DNA of 64,000 nucleotides, from positions 1 to 64,000 of the forward strand of contig NZ_JASJOE010000013.1 of assembly GCF_030163755.1 (NCBI RefSeq), given 5' to 3'. The notes beneath the pieces are model-generated. The model worked only from the letters and a program-made list of their open reading frames with translations. It made no database searches and had not been told where the DNA came from. Below, piece after piece: positions 30,891 through 39,074 of the stretch (position 1 is its first letter; every line of letters starts with the position of its first letter). The DNA comes from Roseicyclus amphidinii (GTDB lineage: Bacteria > Pseudomonadota > Alphaproteobacteria > Rhodobacterales > Rhodobacteraceae). The position numbers were made by a program, and so were the translations under genes.

Positions 30891-32798
30891 ATGGCCATTC
30901 CCCCTCCTTCGTTTACCGGATCGGGCCCGACGCCGGCCCCCGCGCCGCTTGTGGACAATTCCTGGGCGGGTGCAAACGACGGGCGGGGGGTGCTCGAGCC
31001 GACGACCGGCGACGCGCAGCAGCTCCCCTCGCAGCACATGCCGGGCTCGGCGGCGGGGGCACGGCCGGCGGCCTACACCACGGCGGCGCAGGCGGTCTAT
31101 CCCACGCTCACCGGGATCGGCGACGGGCGGCTGCCGGTGACCGAACGCCCCGCGAGCTTTTCCAGCGACGCCCCCGCCGATTTCGCCAGATGGCATTCCG
31201 CCTATCAGGTGGAGTGGCTCAAGAACCAGACCACGCCATTTGTGCCGAACACCTATTCGATCAGTGACGACGCCGGAAACCTCATCGCCTTCTATGCGCT
31301 GACCGATGATGACAGGCCGGTCAACCTGATGACGATGACCAAGGCCGAGTATGGCAAGCTCTCCGCCGCCGACCGGAGCGTCGCGGCCGGGACGATCGGT
31401 GGCTATCTCCAGATCATCGGTCGGCTCGACGCCCTTGGCCTCACGACGGATTTCTCGACGGTCAGCTCGGCCCTGTCCAACCTGCAAACCGCGATCGACG
31501 ACAGCGGCCTTCCCGAGGCCGACAAGGCGGTGTTCTTCGCGCAGTTCCAGCTCTTGCGCGGGGGCGATCCACGCAGCACGGCGGCGGTGGCCGACGCGGA
31601 CATGATGGCCAACATCACCGGGGCCATCGCCACGGATGTCTACGCCGAACGCATCGCGGCGGTCAGCGAAAGGCTCGACCGGGCGATCCGGTTTCACGCG
31701 ACGCCCGACCCGTTTCCCGTCCACACCCAAGCGCGCGTTGTCAAGCAACCGCCGTACTTCATCATCCCGCCGGAGCCCACGACCGAGTTGTTGAGCACGG
31801 TCGGCACGGCGTCGCTGATCTACAACGGAAACAGCACCGACGGCGGGGCGACGATCCGGGGCGGATATGCCGAATTCATGCGCGCCGAGCGGGCCATTCT
31901 CGCAAGCCAGACGATGCGAGCGGTTCAGGCGGGTCTTCCCTTTTCGGATCCCCGCCTCGATGTCGCCAACCTTATCAATTTCTTCCAGCTGCGCTACGAG
32001 GATGAAGCCCGCGCAACCGCGGATGCGGGCACCGAGGAAATTCGGCAGCTCAACAAGTTGCTGCAGGATTACGCCCTGATGCAGCAGATGGTTCAGAAGC
32101 AGATCGGCTTCTACGACCCGTCGAAGCAAGATGAAAAACGCCGCTTCATGAATGTCGGCAGCTACACGGACGGTTTCACGCGGGACGGCAATTTCATCGA
32201 AACCGAGTTTGCCCAGGTCGACGACGTGCGGGGTGTTCAATACGCGCTCTTCAACACCACGACGGGCAGTGGGATCGTAGGAACCTATTCCTCGGACCTC
32301 GTCGCGGTGATGCGTGACCGAAACATGCCGCGCTTTCACTTCTCGCTGATCCTCGAGGGCAGCTCGTCCTTCTCCGACCTGGCCAAAAAAGCGGCGGAGA
32401 TCGGAGAGGGCGATCGCACACCGGCCTGGACCGGGAATGAACTCGACGACAGGCACGCGGCGGCCCTGTCGATGTTCATGGGCGACAGCCAGATCGACCG
32501 TGCCGCCAACAACCGGACGCACCCGCTGGAAACCCTTTACGGGGCCAACAGGCCGCTCATCGATATTCTCGACCGGCGGCTTGGCGTTGGCGAGGACAGC
32601 CTCGCGCTCAAGTCCAAGAACGAATGGGACAGTTTCGCCACCCAGCTCAGCGAGACCGTCACCATCCTCAACCAGCAGAACCAGATCCGCCAGAACGAGA
32701 TCCAGAACGCCGAGAAACAGGCGAACCGCCATTTCGAGTTGGGCAACAACGCCCTGCGCAAGATGAACGACATCCTGATGTCCATCGGCCGGATCTGA
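30891..32798 (+). CDS. Putative needle-tip protein, paralogue 1 (SctA-like)
   Basis: A 635-residue protein without signal peptide. The first 55 residues are Pro/Gly-rich and disordered; the rest is mixed, ending in a long amphipathic helix rich in Gln and Asn. Its last 40 residues (QIRQNEI, NRHFELGNNALRKMNDILMS) have the N/S-N-x-L pattern seen at the ends of needle subunits and IpaD/SipD tip proteins, which pack into needle-like coiled coils. The next gene is a paralogue with the same spacing of conserved residues. A tip or needle-extension role is proposed. GGAG precedes ATG 30891. It could instead be an effector with a needle-like tail. Confidence 0.55.
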   Translation: MAIPPPSFTGSGPTPAPAPLVDNSWAGANDGRGVLEPTTGDAQQLPSQHMPGSAAGARPAAYTTAAQAVYPTLTGIGDGRLPVTERPASFSSDAPADFARWHSAYQVEWLKNQTTPFVPNTYSISDDAGNLIAFYALTDDDRPVNLMTMTKAEYGKLSAADRSVAAGTIGGYLQIIGRLDALGLTTDFSTVSSALSNLQTAIDDSGLPEADKAVFFAQFQLLRGGDPRSTAAVADADMMANITGAIATDVYAERIAAVSERLDRAIRFHATPDPFPVHTQARVVKQPPYFIIPPEPTTELLSTVGTASLIYNGNSTDGGATIRGGYAEFMRAERAILASQTMRAVQAGLPFSDPRLDVANLINFFQLRYEDEARATADAGTEEIRQLNKLLQDYALMQQMVQKQIGFYDPSKQDEKRRFMNVGSYTDGFTRDGNFIETEFAQVDDVRGVQYALFNTTTGSGIVGTYSSDLVAVMRDRNMPRFHFSLILEGSSSFSDLAKKAAEIGEGDRTPAWTGNELDDRHAAALSMFMGDSQIDRAANNRTHPLETLYGANRPLIDILDRRLGVGEDSLALKSKNEWDSFATQLSETVTILNQQNQIRQNEIQNAEKQANRHFELGNNALRKMNDILMSIGRI

Positions 32799-32802
32799 GG
32801 CG

Positions 32803-34323
32803 ATGACGACGGTCGGCCCCCATTGGGCGACGCAGAACCGGGACCCGGCCCAGCCGGTGATCCAGCCCACGCCCGGCGATGCGCTGGAGAGGCCCTATGC
32901 CGCGCTCTCTGTCTCGGCCACGGACCAGCTCGACTGGGCGCGCGTCTCGGCCGATGCCCGGACGATCTTTCCCGTCTTCGACGGGCGCGTGAACCTGATG
33001 CCGGGCCGTCCGGCGGATTTCGAAAACCCGAGTGCCGCCTCCTTCATGAACTGGCACGCGGCGCATCAGCTGGAATACCTGAACACACACGGCAGCCTGC
33101 GGACCCTGAGCGACGACATCGGCGATCTGTCCGCGCGGGTGGCCACCGTTCCGGGCCCCCCCGACCTGACGGTCTTTCTGACTCAGGACGGGCGGCAGGC
33201 GATCACGCTCGCCACCCTGCGGCCCACCGACATCGCGCTTCTGTCGCTCGAGGATCAAAGGGTGCTCGCCGCCCTGCCGGAGTTCGTCGACACCATCGCC
33301 CCGGCGTTCAACCTGCGCCCTGCCGTCGGCGATGCCGGGCCGGAGGCCGTGCGCGACGCGTTGAAGGCGGACATCGCCGAGATCCGCACCCGGATCGAGG
33401 CCTCGCCCGCCTTCGTCCCGGATCGGCAGGCGCTGTTCGAGAGCGACCCGGCGGCGCGGCGCGAGCTTTACCATTACTTCTTTCTCGCCCAGCTCGACAT
33501 TCTCGAGACGCGGCTGGACCGGATGGCGATCTTCGAGCCCGACGCGATCAACGAGCTGCTTGCGGGCCTTGGCGAACGCTATCTGCGGCTCGAGCGCTAC
33601 CAGTCGATGACGGCGGAAATCCCCGCGTCGGACAGCACGCTTCCGCGCAACGTCAACACCTCCGACGGCGGCACCAGCGTGGCCTCGGCCGCCGAGATCT
33701 TTCTCGGGGTCGAGGCGCGGCTCTACGACATCGCCCGCGCGCGGTTCGACCTGGCCGAGACGGGCGAGTTCAACGGTCGCCCCGCCGATGTCCCGCAGAT
33801 GATCTTCATCCTGCAAAGCCTCGCCACCCGCGCCTCCGAGGCCGAGGCCGAGGGCAAGACCGAAGAGCTCAACCAGAACAACATCCTGCTCAAGGATTAC
33901 TCCCGGATGCAGGACATCCTGAACCGGACCCTCAAGCTGTTTGCCGACCGTGGGTCCGATGCCGAGGTGTCGGTCGCCGCCTACGGCAGCCTCGCCGAAG
34001 TGTCCCCCGAGGACCGTGCAGTGATCTCCATGTTCAACGAGGGCACGATGGATGCGGCGAACACCTTCCACCCCGTCGAAAGCGAACGCTCCGTTCTGCG
34101 CCCGCTGCTCGACATGCTGGGGACGCCCATGGCGACCCATCCCAAGGATGTCTGGGACCGCTTCTCGCTCAACCTCGGCGAAGCGACCCAGCAGATCGGC
34201 CGCGACAGCCAGATCCGCATGCAGGAGATCGCCCGCATGAACGAGCAGAAGAACCGACATTACGAAATGGGCAGCAATGTCCTGTCACGGACGGCCGAGA
34301 TCATCCGGTCGATCCTGATCTGA
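32803..34323 (+). CDS. Putative needle-tip protein, paralogue 2 (SctA-like)
   Basis: A 506-residue paralogue of the preceding protein, four bases downstream. Shared features are PADF followed by WH.A.Q.E.L near residues 67-90, a SDD segment, and the C-terminal helix (SQIRMQEIARMNEQKNRHYE then GSNVLSRTAEIIRSI) with identical spacing of QIR, EI, NRH, E and G-x-N. It lacks about 130 residues relative to paralogue 1. Tandem tip paralogues would be unusual; one may form the tip and the other modify it or serve another host. TGAGG precedes ATG 32803. Confidence 0.55.
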   Translation: MTTVGPHWATQNRDPAQPVIQPTPGDALERPYAALSVSATDQLDWARVSADARTIFPVFDGRVNLMPGRPADFENPSAASFMNWHAAHQLEYLNTHGSLRTLSDDIGDLSARVATVPGPPDLTVFLTQDGRQAITLATLRPTDIALLSLEDQRVLAALPEFVDTIAPAFNLRPAVGDAGPEAVRDALKADIAEIRTRIEASPAFVPDRQALFESDPAARRELYHYFFLAQLDILETRLDRMAIFEPDAINELLAGLGERYLRLERYQSMTAEIPASDSTLPRNVNTSDGGTSVASAAEIFLGVEARLYDIARARFDLAETGEFNGRPADVPQMIFILQSLATRASEAEAEGKTEELNQNNILLKDYSRMQDILNRTLKLFADRGSDAEVSVAAYGSLAEVSPEDRAVISMFNEGTMDAANTFHPVESERSVLRPLLDMLGTPMATHPKDVWDRFSLNLGEATQQIGRDSQIRMQEIARMNEQKNRHYEMGSNVLSRTAEIIRSILI

Positions 34324-34339
34324 GTGGAGACAGACGAGA

Positions 34340-34804
34340 ATGACCCTGCAAAGCCGCCACGATGTCGTGTCCGTGATCGCTCGGGCAACGGGCCTGACGG
34401 ACCTGCGCCCGGATGCGCATGACAATTTCGAGATCGTCATCGGCGGACGCCTCTCCTGTTTCTTCCATTGCACCGACAGCGACACCCTGGGGCTCGACAT
34501 GTCGATCCGGGCGGCACGGCTGGACGGGCAGACCGACCCGGACGTTCTGGCCGAGATGCTCAAGGTCAACACCGGCTCCACCAATGGCTGCTTCGCGCTG
34601 GAGCCCGGCACCGGCCGCGCCTTCTGGCGCCAGCGCCTGCAGGTCGCCGAACATTCCCCGGCCTCGCTCATAGCGGCGATCAAGGATTTCCTGCGAGGTG
34701 GCGTCGACCTCGACGCGACGAGTGACGGGGTTCTGGCCAGGGCGGTGCAGCTGCGCGCGGCGCGCGAGCGGGCCGTATCGAATGACACCACGATCCGGCT
34801 CTGA
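34340..34804 (+). CDS. Class I T3SS chaperone (CesT-like)
   Basis: A 154-residue CesT-family protein: N-terminal helix (SRHDVVSVIARATGLTDL), strands (NFEIVIGGRLSCFFHC, LGLDMSIRAARLDG), helix (PDVLAEMLKVNTG), strands (GCFALEPGTGRAFWRQRLQV) and helix (SPASLIAAIKDFL). The linker ends in NDTTIRL, the same tail as other chaperones here. GGAG precedes ATG 34340. It follows the tip-like pair and precedes the RasGAP-like effector by 86 bases, across a dyad box, so its client is uncertain. Confidence 0.75.
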   Translation: MTLQSRHDVVSVIARATGLTDLRPDAHDNFEIVIGGRLSCFFHCTDSDTLGLDMSIRAARLDGQTDPDVLAEMLKVNTGSTNGCFALEPGTGRAFWRQRLQVAEHSPASLIAAIKDFLRGGVDLDATSDGVLARAVQLRAARERAVSNDTTIRL

Positions 34805-34816
34805 CCGGACGATCCA

Positions 34817-34830
34817 TTGTCAAACGGCAC
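34817..34830. promoter_or_regulatory. T3SS dyad box 7, upstream of the RasGAP-like effector
   Basis: Reads TTGTCAAACGGCAC, about 11 of 14 matches to the motif. It is 61 bases upstream of the start at 34891. A second short inverted repeat, GCACAGATGTGC (34827-34838), overlaps its right end. Confidence 0.4.
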
Positions 34831-34890
34831 AGATGTGCCGTGCCGCCAAGGATAGATCACCCGAAGCGGCAGGTGAAAGGAACAGATGCC

Positions 34891-36138
34891 ATGGGCAGCG
34901 GAGGAATCGGAGGGGTCCCGGGCGGGGTCGGTCATGTCGGCCTCGGGCAGGATGTCCAAACGACAGATACGGCGGGCCAGACGCCCGAGGCGCAAACCGC
35001 CTGGCTTCGCGCGACCATCGACGGCATCGGCGAGAGTGGCAGGGGCCCGGACATCCGCCCCGACATCCGGGCGGGAACCGCTCAGGATGCGCCCCGCCTC
35101 GACCAGGCGCGCGGCAAGAGCGGTATCGAGAAGTTCTTCTCGAGCGTGGGCAACGGCATCAAGTCCGTCTTCACGAAGGTCGCCGACAAGATCGCCGACC
35201 TGTTCAAGCCGCAACCTGCCTACAATCTCAATCTCGGGAACACGCCCCCGGCCCAGCTGACGCGAGAGACCTTCGTTCCCCTGTCCGAGTTCGCGCCCCT
35301 GTCCGAGGCCACCGGACCCGTGATCGGGGCGGCTCGAGAGGGCACGCCGAAATCCGTCACTGCCCTGACCGAACTTCAGACGCAGATCGATGCCATGATG
35401 AGGTCGGTGGACGGAGAATCCGATCCGGCACAGAGGGAGCTGGTGTTCGGCACCTTGTTTCGGGGTGCACAGGATGGCGTGAAAGCCAACAAGGAATTCG
35501 TAAGATCGCATCTCGATTTCGTGTCGATTGGCCAGGATGTCATCTCGTCCAGCTCCGATCAGATCATCGGCGCGGCGAAGAAATACGAAGCCTTTCTCGA
35601 AGCCGCGGGCGAATACATGGGGGCGTCAATCTACAATGAGCTGATGCCGCAAGGCACGCCAGAGGCCGATGCAAGGGCCGAGGAGGCGAGACATGCGGTC
35701 GTGGTCGCGGTCTTCGAAACCGCGGACCGCATGCTGGACGAGATCTTCGCCACGGATGGTTGGGTTGCCGACCAGTCTGACGACCTCAAGGCCTTCACCA
35801 GCGCAAAGATGGACGTGATCGGGTCATCGGATGCAAGGCACGAAGAGAAAGCCGGCATGGCGCGCAGCCTGTTGGCCAACGACTTCCTGTTGCGCGGTGT
35901 GGTCGCCGAGATATTCACGTCCAATCAAGCCATGGACGCCCCCGCGGGCTACATCGTCAAGGAAGCCACGAGGTTCATGCAGGCGCTGGTGAACGGCGTC
36001 TCCACGGACAAAAGCACCAAGCACTACGAGCCCGCGAAAGAGTTGTTCGACACCCTGCGCGACAAGCACCAGGGCGAACCGATGGATTCCTTCTTTGAGG
36101 CGCTCGGCATGCCGGCGGAGTATCGCAAAGATGCTTGA
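34891..36138 (+). CDS. Candidate T3SS effector with RasGAP-like domain
   Basis: A 415-residue soluble protein. Residues 1-75 are Gly-rich and disordered; 94-107 (FTKVADKIADLFKP) is an amphipathic motif shared with another effector candidate. From about 183 to 405 the layout follows eukaryotic RasGAP domains. FGTLFRGAQ (186-194) matches the arginine-finger loop (TLFRATT in p120GAP), with Arg191 as the finger. MLDEIFAT (281-288) matches LVEKIFMA. NDFLLRGVVAEIFTSN (330-345) fits the FLR segment, with Arg335. KEATRFMQALVNG (357-369) fits LVAKSVQNLAN, and the ending MDSFFEALG fits IMFLDELG. If right, it would inactivate host Ras-type GTPases. The family call is by eye, and the Arg-Arg spacing (144) exceeds the roughly 115 of p120GAP and NF1. 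Confidence 0.65.
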   Translation: MGSGGIGGVPGGVGHVGLGQDVQTTDTAGQTPEAQTAWLRATIDGIGESGRGPDIRPDIRAGTAQDAPRLDQARGKSGIEKFFSSVGNGIKSVFTKVADKIADLFKPQPAYNLNLGNTPPAQLTRETFVPLSEFAPLSEATGPVIGAAREGTPKSVTALTELQTQIDAMMRSVDGESDPAQRELVFGTLFRGAQDGVKANKEFVRSHLDFVSIGQDVISSSSDQIIGAAKKYEAFLEAAGEYMGASIYNELMPQGTPEADARAEEARHAVVVAVFETADRMLDEIFATDGWVADQSDDLKAFTSAKMDVIGSSDARHEEKAGMARSLLANDFLLRGVVAEIFTSNQAMDAPAGYIVKEATRFMQALVNGVSTDKSTKHYEPAKELFDTLRDKHQGEPMDSFFEALGMPAEYRKDA

Positions 36139-36186
36139 CCCGATCCGCACCCCCGCCACCCCGACCCGTGACCGGAGGATCGCCGC

Positions 36187-36636
36187 ATGATCACCGATGA
36201 TGCAATGAAGATCCTCGCCACCGCCTTCGACCTGCAACGGGCGGGAATGGATGCCGAAGGTCGCCTCGAACAGGATTTCGGCCGCGACGAGATCTTTTTC
36301 GTCGCCACCGAGTTCGGCCCGCGCCAGGTCCGGCTTGCGGTCCCGCTCTCCGGCCTGTCTCTCGATGCGCATGGCCTGCAAAGGCTGCTCGAGGGCAACT
36401 GCCTCGGCCATGAAAGCGGCTCGGCGCAACTGGCCTGGAGCCCGATCGGCGACGGCGCGGCCCTTGTCGATGTCATCGACCTGACGGCGCTCGATGTCGA
36501 CCTGTTCCAGGAACGGGTGACCGATTTCCTGATCTACGCCCATTACTGGCAGATCGAGGGGCCCGCGCTGACCGGGGGGGACGCGGTGCAGCCGATGCCG
36601 TCCGACGCGTCGGAAATGACGACCTTCCGGGTCTGA
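36187..36636 (+). CDS. Class I T3SS chaperone (CesT-like)
   Basis: A 149-residue CesT-family protein: helix (AMKILATAFDLQRAGM), strands (EIFFVATEFGPRQVRLAVPL), helix (DAHGLQRLLEGNCLG), strands (GSAQLAWSPIGDGAALVDVI) and helix (DVDLFQERVTDFLIYAHYWQ). The tail ends MTTFRV, like the other chaperones. GGAGG precedes ATG 36187. It lies 48 bases after the RasGAP-like gene and ten before sctU. It may serve the RasGAP-like protein despite being downstream. Confidence 0.75.
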   Translation: MITDDAMKILATAFDLQRAGMDAEGRLEQDFGRDEIFFVATEFGPRQVRLAVPLSGLSLDAHGLQRLLEGNCLGHESGSAQLAWSPIGDGAALVDVIDLTALDVDLFQERVTDFLIYAHYWQIEGPALTGGDAVQPMPSDASEMTTFRV

Positions 36637-36646
36637 CGGTGGGCCG

Positions 36647-37768
36647 ATGAGCGGGGAAAAGACCGAACAGCCAACCCCGAAAAAGCAGCGGGACGCCCGG
36701 CAGAAAGGCCAGGTGGCCCGCTCGCAGGAGGTGGTGACGACCGTCTCGCTCTTCGGCCTGATCGCGGTGATCATCGCCATGTGGTCGGCGATCTGGGACC
36801 GCCTCGTGCTGTTGATCGACCAGATCGCGGGCTTCGCCGCCTCGGATGATCCCATGGCACTGCAGCGCGGGCTGGACGCGACATGGTCTGCCGCGGTCGC
36901 CATCCACATGCCGCTTCTGGCGGTGACCATCGCGCTTGGCGTCGCGGCGAATTACGTCCAGGTCGGCAGCCTGTTTTCCTTCGAGGCGATTTCGCCCAAG
37001 CTCGAGAAGATCAGCATCATCAAGGGCGCGCAGCGCATCTTCTCGATGAAGCAGCTGGTCGAGATGCTGAAATCGGTCTTCAAGATCCTGTTCCTTTCCA
37101 TCGCGCTCTATTTCGTGCTGACCTGGTCGACCGGCGCCTTCCTGATGAGCATCACCTGCGGGATGGGCTGCCTGATCGCGGTCACCGTCGACGTGACGCT
37201 TCTTCTGCTCGCGGTGACCGCCGTGGTCTTCGTGATCGTGGCGGGGCTCGATTTCGTCTACCAGCGCCACACCCACACCAAGGGCCTGATGATGTCCAAG
37301 GACGAGGTGAAGCGGGAATACAAGGAATCCGAAGGCGACCCGATCGTGAAGGGGCAACGCAAGCAGCTGGCCCGCGAACTGGCGATGGGCGAGGTGAAGA
37401 AACAGGTGCCCCGCTCCACCGCCGTCGTGGTCAACCCCACCCATATCGCCGTGGCGATCCGATACGAAGAGGGGGTGACGCCCCTGCCGCTCGTGGTGGC
37501 GAAGGGCAGGGGCTTCATCGCCGCGGACATCCGCGAAGAGGCCGAGCGCGCGGGCGTGCCCATCTTCCGCAACGTGGCCCTGGCCCGCAATCTCTTTGCT
37601 GAGGCGGATGTGGATGATTACGTCCCCGACGACACCTTCGCCGCCATCGCCGAAATCCTCGCCTGGGTGAAGCGCAACCAGGGCAGGCTTTACGCCGGGC
37701 CCCTGCCGCATGGCGTGCTGGAGATGGAAAGCGGCGATCACCTGCCCGAAGCGGCACGCCGCCCCTGA
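36647..37768 (+). CDS. sctU: T3SS switch protein SctU
   Basis: A 373-residue YscU/FlhB family protein. It opens with the characteristic EKTEQPTPKKQRDARQKGQV, then has four membrane helices up to about residue 205. The cytoplasmic domain carries the self-cleavage site NPTH at 263-266 (VVVNPTHIAVAIRY). Cleavage between Asn and Pro lets the system switch from rod/needle substrates to translocators. Conserved GQRKQLARELA and ARNLF segments are present. It is the last T3SS gene on the right side and is isolated from the other export gate genes. The ATG lies ten bases after the chaperone stop. Confidence 0.96.
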   Translation: MSGEKTEQPTPKKQRDARQKGQVARSQEVVTTVSLFGLIAVIIAMWSAIWDRLVLLIDQIAGFAASDDPMALQRGLDATWSAAVAIHMPLLAVTIALGVAANYVQVGSLFSFEAISPKLEKISIIKGAQRIFSMKQLVEMLKSVFKILFLSIALYFVLTWSTGAFLMSITCGMGCLIAVTVDVTLLLLAVTAVVFVIVAGLDFVYQRHTHTKGLMMSKDEVKREYKESEGDPIVKGQRKQLARELAMGEVKKQVPRSTAVVVNPTHIAVAIRYEEGVTPLPLVVAKGRGFIAADIREEAERAGVPIFRNVALARNLFAEADVDDYVPDDTFAAIAEILAWVKRNQGRLYAGPLPHGVLEMESGDHLPEAARRP

Positions 37769-38048
37769 GCGACGACCATGTCGGCCGGTGTCGGCAATCA
37801 TGCCGCGCGGTGCCCACCGCCTGCGGGCAGGCGCGGCCCGAGCGTGGGCCGGGTCGCCCGGCGTCTCTCTCCCCCCGCATCCTGCGCTGCGTGCTGACCA
37901 GCAGACCCCGCGAACCCTGTTCCGCCGGAAGAGGGCCAAGCGTTGCCGTCACGCAGACCAGGCGGAGTTTCCCATGCCGCCGCGCGTGGCGCGCGCCCAG
38001 GACGGTCATGCCCGCACCCGGCCGCCCACCGCGGCGGCGCGTGCCTGC
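37769..38048. other. Non-coding right boundary of the T3SS locus
   Basis: These 280 bases between convergent sctU and the substrate-binding protein gene hold no gene I can support. I see no tRNA, attachment-site repeat, insertion sequence or clear T-tailed terminator. They mark the junction between the secretion locus and the tricarboxylate module. Confidence 0.5.
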
Positions 38049-39074
38049 CTATCGCTGCTCCATCGCGTTTTCCCATTCCTCGAGGAAGGTGCGGCGGTTC
38101 AGCGGGTCGAGGTAGACCATCAGCGCAGGCCCCAGCCGGATCGGGCCGAAGCCGGTGAAGGGCGTGTCGCCGCTTTGGCCGAGCGGCGGCAACGGCCAGT
38201 CCTCGGGCGCGTCGCGCAGGCCGAGGCGGGCGAGCATGTCGATCAGCCCGCCCGCGGCCTCGACCTGTTGCGCGGTGGCGGGGATGAGTGCCGTGCGCAG
38301 CATGACATTGGCGTAATCCTGCATCCGCAGGATCTGCACCCGCCCGCCCGAATCGCGGGCCATCCGCTCGGCGGCGTAGCTGCCCAGCACGTTGTAAGCC
38401 AGCGCCAGCCGTCCCTCGGTCACGTCGTCGATCATCTGCCCCGAGCAACAGTAGAGCTGCGGATCGAGGCGGCCCATCACCTCGGACAGCCGCCAATAGG
38501 CATCGGTCGACCGCGCCTCCTGCGTGGCGAACAGGTAGCCCAGGCCGCTCTCGCGCACGTCATAGGTGCCGACCGCGCCGCGGAACCGCTCGGGGTGTTC
38601 CCGCAAAAGCGCGATCAGCTCCTGCCTTGTGTCGGGCACCGGCAGCCCCGCAAGCCGCTCGGTCGACAGCACGACCACGGCGGGCTCGGCGGTGAAGGCG
38701 AAGATCAGGTCGCGCCAGCGCGCCCAGTCGGGCAGCGCCGCGGTGGCCTCCGACCGGTGCGGCCGCGCGAACCCGTCATTGGCCAGCCGGAATTGCAGAT
38801 CCATCGCCGAGGAAATCGCAAGGTCGAAGGCCGCCCCGCCGCGCAGCGCGCGGTAGAGATCGGCCGACGACACCACCGTGTAGTCGATCGACAGCGCAGG
38901 GCGCGCGGCCTGGTAGGCCAGCAGGTAGGGCTCGAACACCTCGAGATCGGCGGTCGACACGATGCGCAGCACCGCGTCGCCCGTGCCGGGGTAAAGGCGG
39001 TGATCCTCGACCTCGAAGGCCGCGGCCATCGCGGCCCAGAGCGTCAGGACAACGGCAAGGCAAGCGTGACGCAT
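38049..39074 (-). CDS. Periplasmic substrate-binding protein in the TctDE operon
   Basis: A 341-residue exported protein with a clear signal peptide (MRHACLAVVLTLWAAMAAAF). The remainder looks like a type 2 periplasmic binding protein of the Fe3+/polyamine ABC-transporter class (VLRIVSTADLEVFEPYLLAY, RFRGAVGTYDVRESGLGYLF, YNVLGSYAAERMA). No permease or ATPase gene follows, so it is not part of an obvious ABC transporter. It overlaps the 3' end of the histidine kinase gene by 31 bases, suggesting it senses ligand for TctE, in the way some binding proteins pair with two-component kinases. That role is inferred. Confidence 0.8.
   Translation of the reverse strand: MRHACLAVVLTLWAAMAAAFEVEDHRLYPGTGDAVLRIVSTADLEVFEPYLLAYQAARPALSIDYTVVSSADLYRALRGGAAFDLAISSAMDLQFRLANDGFARPHRSEATAALPDWARWRDLIFAFTAEPAVVVLSTERLAGLPVPDTRQELIALLREHPERFRGAVGTYDVRESGLGYLFATQEARSTDAYWRLSEVMGRLDPQLYCCSGQMIDDVTEGRLALAYNVLGSYAAERMARDSGGRVQILRMQDYANVMLRTALIPATAQQVEAAGGLIDMLARLGLRDAPEDWPLPPLGQSGDTPFTGFGPIRLGPALMVYLDPLNRRTFLEEWENAMEQR

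Noticed and set aside
37769-38048. A genomic-island attachment site or insertion sequence at the right T3SS border
   Set aside because: No tRNA, direct repeat or transposase fragment is visible, so horizontal transfer of the locus cannot be supported from this edge.
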